A DNA stretch of 7,917 bases. Origin: an uncultured Clostridia bacterium. Lineage in GTDB: Bacteria; Bacillota; Clostridia; Oscillospirales; Acutalibacteraceae. The DNA lies in contig CAMGDK010000065.1 of the NCBI GenBank assembly GCA_946042285.1, forward strand, positions 1 through 7,917, written 5' to 3'. This document shows, one piece after another, positions 6,394 to 7,917 of the stretch. Within the stretch, counting starts at the first letter, position 1, and each line of letters starts with the position of its first letter. Made by a program: the position numbers and the translations under genes. Under the pieces are notes generated by a model. That model had not been told where the DNA came from and searched no databases. It saw only the letters and a program-made list of their open reading frames with translations.

Positions 6394-7775
6394 TCCCAAA
6401 ACTCCTTTCCTCCAAGTCTCTTAGCAATAATCGGTCTCATCGTCATCATTGATGTATATGTCGGTACGATATAAACATCTCTTTCTTCTTTTAAAGCAAT
6501 GTCAAGAAGCTTGTTATAATTCTCGTTTTCAATCACTTCAATGCTTCTATCTCCTACGCCCTCATACTTCACTCTAATAGCCATATCATAGCAACGCTTG
6601 CCGGAAATATAAAGGTTTTTAACATTAGATTTTGAGAATATTCCGTTGAAATCAACATCCCAAATCCAGCTTACATCCCTACCGTCAGCGCCATTATCAT
6701 TAAGGCTGATAAATAATGAAAAATCATCCTCAATAGATGAGAGAAAACTCATTGTTTGGCTGAAGCCTGCAGGATTTTTTACAAGAATAATATTGATTTT
6801 TCTTCCGTTAGCTTCAAACTGCTCCATTCTGCCGAATGCACCGTTAAACTGCTCAATTGCATCTATTACATTTTTTTCGTCTATTCCAAGAGCGGTTAAA
6901 GCTGCTGCGCAACCGATAGCGTTATAAACATTGTATGCTCCGCCTATATTAACTCTTATAATGTTCTTACTGCCGTTAAGATTTGCAACAACGATTGAAT
7001 GATCCTGCTTTAGCTCGCTAATCTCATCAACCGAAAAATCGGGAACAGGTCGATAATATCCGCATTTTTTACAGAAATATCCGCCAAGATGTCCGTAGGT
7101 GTGATAGGTATAATCATACTCATGCTTGCAAAAAATACAATATTTTGCATCACTGACCTCTGACGGCTTTGAATCCTTATCAAAAGGAACGTTAACACCG
7201 AAGGTTACAACTTTATTAGGAATTTCCTTTGCTATTGAATATGTCAAAGAGCAATCTGCATTTAAGCATACGACTGCATTTGGTATATTTTTTACAGATT
7301 CTTTGATAGCATTTAATGTGTGAGTAACCTCACCGTACCTGTCAAGCTGATCACGAAATACATTCGTTACAAGAATAACATCGGCACAGATGTATCGTGA
7401 AACCTCCTTAAATGCATTTTCATCACATTCTATTATTGCATATTCCTTTTTGCACTTTCCAAGCAGTGTTGAATTCATGATAAAGGCAGCTGTTATACCT
7501 GTAATCAAATTAGCGCCGGATTTATTTATAAAATATGATTTACCGGATTTGATAAGACCTTCCTCAACAATTCTGCAGGAAGTGGTTTTACCGTTTGTTC
7601 CCGTAACAATTATAACCCTTGTATTTTTTGACAAATCTGTCAACACATTCCTTTTAACCTTTAACGCAACCTTACCGGGCATGGAGGTTGCACCTCTGCC
7701 CATTTTTTGAAGAATAAATGTTACGATTCTGCAAACAAGACAGCTAAAAAAAACTCTCAACAAATAACACCCCAT
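6390..7775 (-). CDS. murT: Lipid II isoglutaminyl synthase Mur-ligase subunit MurT
   Basis: This 461-residue ATP-dependent subunit activates the D-glutamate carboxyl of lipid II and receives ammonia from GatD. A Mur ligase core starts with the ATP-binding GTNGKTT (59-65) and continues with ECDEN (116-120) and FRDQLDRYGE (140-149). It is interrupted by the family's zinc ribbon, C213-x2-C216 and C235-x2-C238. The C-terminal domain (DUF1727 type) carries NPAGFSQ (334-340) and LNDNGADGRDVSW (358-370), a MurT signature, and ends with PTYTSMMTMRP. The length is slightly above the usual 430-450 residues. The first 22 residues are hydrophobic with cysteines at 3, 12 and 15, and could rest against the membrane where lipid II sits. 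The ATG at 7775 lacks an upstream Shine-Dalgarno. TTG codons at 7761-7763 and 7758-7760, behind GGGGTG, are possible alternatives that shorten the protein by four or five residues. It is first in the murT-gatD operon. Confidence 0.95.
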   Translation of the reverse strand: MGCYLLRVFFSCLVCRIVTFILQKMGRGATSMPGKVALKVKRNVLTDLSKNTRVIIVTGTNGKTTSCRIVEEGLIKSGKSYFINKSGANLITGITAAFIMNSTLLGKCKKEYAIIECDENAFKEVSRYICADVILVTNVFRDQLDRYGEVTHTLNAIKESVKNIPNAVVCLNADCSLTYSIAKEIPNKVVTFGVNVPFDKDSKPSEVSDAKYCIFCKHEYDYTYHTYGHLGGYFCKKCGYYRPVPDFSVDEISELKQDHSIVVANLNGSKNIIRVNIGGAYNVYNAIGCAAALTALGIDEKNVIDAIEQFNGAFGRMEQFEANGRKINIILVKNPAGFSQTMSFLSSIEDDFSLFISLNDNGADGRDVSWIWDVDFNGIFSKSNVKNLYISGKRCYDMAIRVKYEGVGDRSIEVIENENYNKLLDIALKEERDVYIVPTYTSMMTMRPIIAKRLGGKEFWE

Positions 7776-7798
7776 TGAATATTACTTAACACAAAATA

Positions 7799-7827
7799 AT
7801 TTTATAACACAGAAGCATTTAAGTCAA
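7799..7827 (-). promoter_or_regulatory. Sigma-A-type promoter of murT-gatD
   Basis: On the minus strand TTGACT (7822-7827) is followed after 17 bases by TAAAAT (7799-7804). The -35 hexamer is the same as that of the topoisomerase operon. The predicted transcript would start near 7792, about 17 bases before the annotated ATG. It follows immediately after the T-tract of the preceding hairpin. Confidence 0.7.
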
Positions 7828-7828
7828 C

Positions 7829-7862
7829 ATAAAAATAAAAGAAGAAGGACTATCCTTCGTCT
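7829..7862 (-). terminator. Probable Rho-independent terminator of an unseen gene to the right
   Basis: On the minus strand AGACGAAGGA (7862-7853) pairs with TCCTTCTTCT (7849-7840) around a three-base loop with one mismatch, leaving a solid six-base core (GAAGGA/TCCTTC). A T-rich tail TTTATTTTTAT (about 7829-7839) follows. It lies just upstream of the murT promoter, which fits the end of a co-directional gene beyond the window. On the plus strand a TTTT also follows, so some bidirectional activity is possible. Confidence 0.65.
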
Positions 7863-7865
7863 TTT

Positions 7866-7906
7866 CAGCGTGTAGAAAAAGTCAATTTACAGATTTCTAC
7901 ACGCTG
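7866..7906. repeat. Perfect 13-bp inverted repeat with 15-base loop
   Basis: CAGCGTGTAGAAA (7866-7878) and its exact complement TTTCTACACGCTG (7894-7906) flank a 15-base AT-rich spacer. No T-run follows on either strand, so it is not an ordinary terminator. An outer GTCT (7859-7862) and AGAC (7909-7912) could add four pairs across a small internal loop. It is GC-richer than the surroundings. It could be a dispersed intergenic palindrome, a 3' UTR structure or a protein site; the sequence alone does not decide. Confidence 0.8.
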
Positions 7907-7917
7907 GCAGACTTCGA

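Noticed and set aside
7390..7710. 106-residue open frame on the plus strand opposite murT
   Set aside because: It is antisense to the conserved ATP-binding region of MurT and shows no recognisable domain or start signal.
7880..7885. A third TTGACT, in the loop of the edge inverted repeat, considered as another -35 element
   Set aside because: No acceptable -10 hexamer lies 16-18 bases downstream on the minus strand. A six-base match in AT-rich DNA is expected by chance.
7897..7917. Possible end of a minus-strand gene reading in from the right edge with a TAG at 7897-7899
   Set aside because: Only six codons are visible and the other two frames also run open for a short way, so no coding call is supportable.

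Overview
The window is a compact, AT-rich stretch from a low-GC Gram-positive bacterium. The MurT/GatD pair (lipid II amidation, typical of Gram-positives), strong AGGAGG-type ribosome binding sites, TTG starts and the protein sequences point to class Clostridia, probably an Oscillospiraceae/Ruminococcus-like organism. That placement is inference from protein character, with no database search. All six genes lie on the minus strand, so transcription runs from the right end (7917) to the left (1). No gap longer than about 160 bases lacks a gene.

Read in the direction of transcription, the right edge (7776-7917) holds a perfect 13-bp inverted repeat, a terminator-like hairpin for an unseen upstream gene, and a sigma-A-type promoter. 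The first operon is murT-gatD (7775-5671), whose stop and start codons overlap in ATGA. It encodes the two subunits that amidate the D-glutamate of lipid II, and it ends in a strong hairpin. A second sigma-A-type promoter then drives a type IIA topoisomerase operon: a GyrB/ParE-like ATPase-TOPRIM subunit (5505-3526) followed after 13 bases by a GyrA/ParC-like breakage-reunion subunit (3512-1272). Both topoisomerase genes appear to start at TTG in the same TTGGCTAAA context. secG (1190-939) has its own extended -10 promoter and a 12-bp perfect terminator stem. Just past that terminator lies a DEDDh 3'-5' exonuclease with a C-terminal four-cysteine module (881-3).

This is mostly housekeeping DNA: wall precursor modification, DNA topology, protein export and nucleic-acid trimming. 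I see no phage, transposon, CRISPR or defence island. The most unusual content is in the topoisomerase pair. It keeps the core catalytic residues but departs from the textbook motifs: the GKYHPHGD motif is partly lost in the A subunit, the quinolone-contact serine is alanine, and the DNGRGIP and GLHGVG motifs are altered in the B subunit. It is best read as a second, divergent topo IV-like enzyme, not the primary gyrase. The non-coding details worth checking are the edge inverted repeat and a duplicated terminator arm downstream of gatD.
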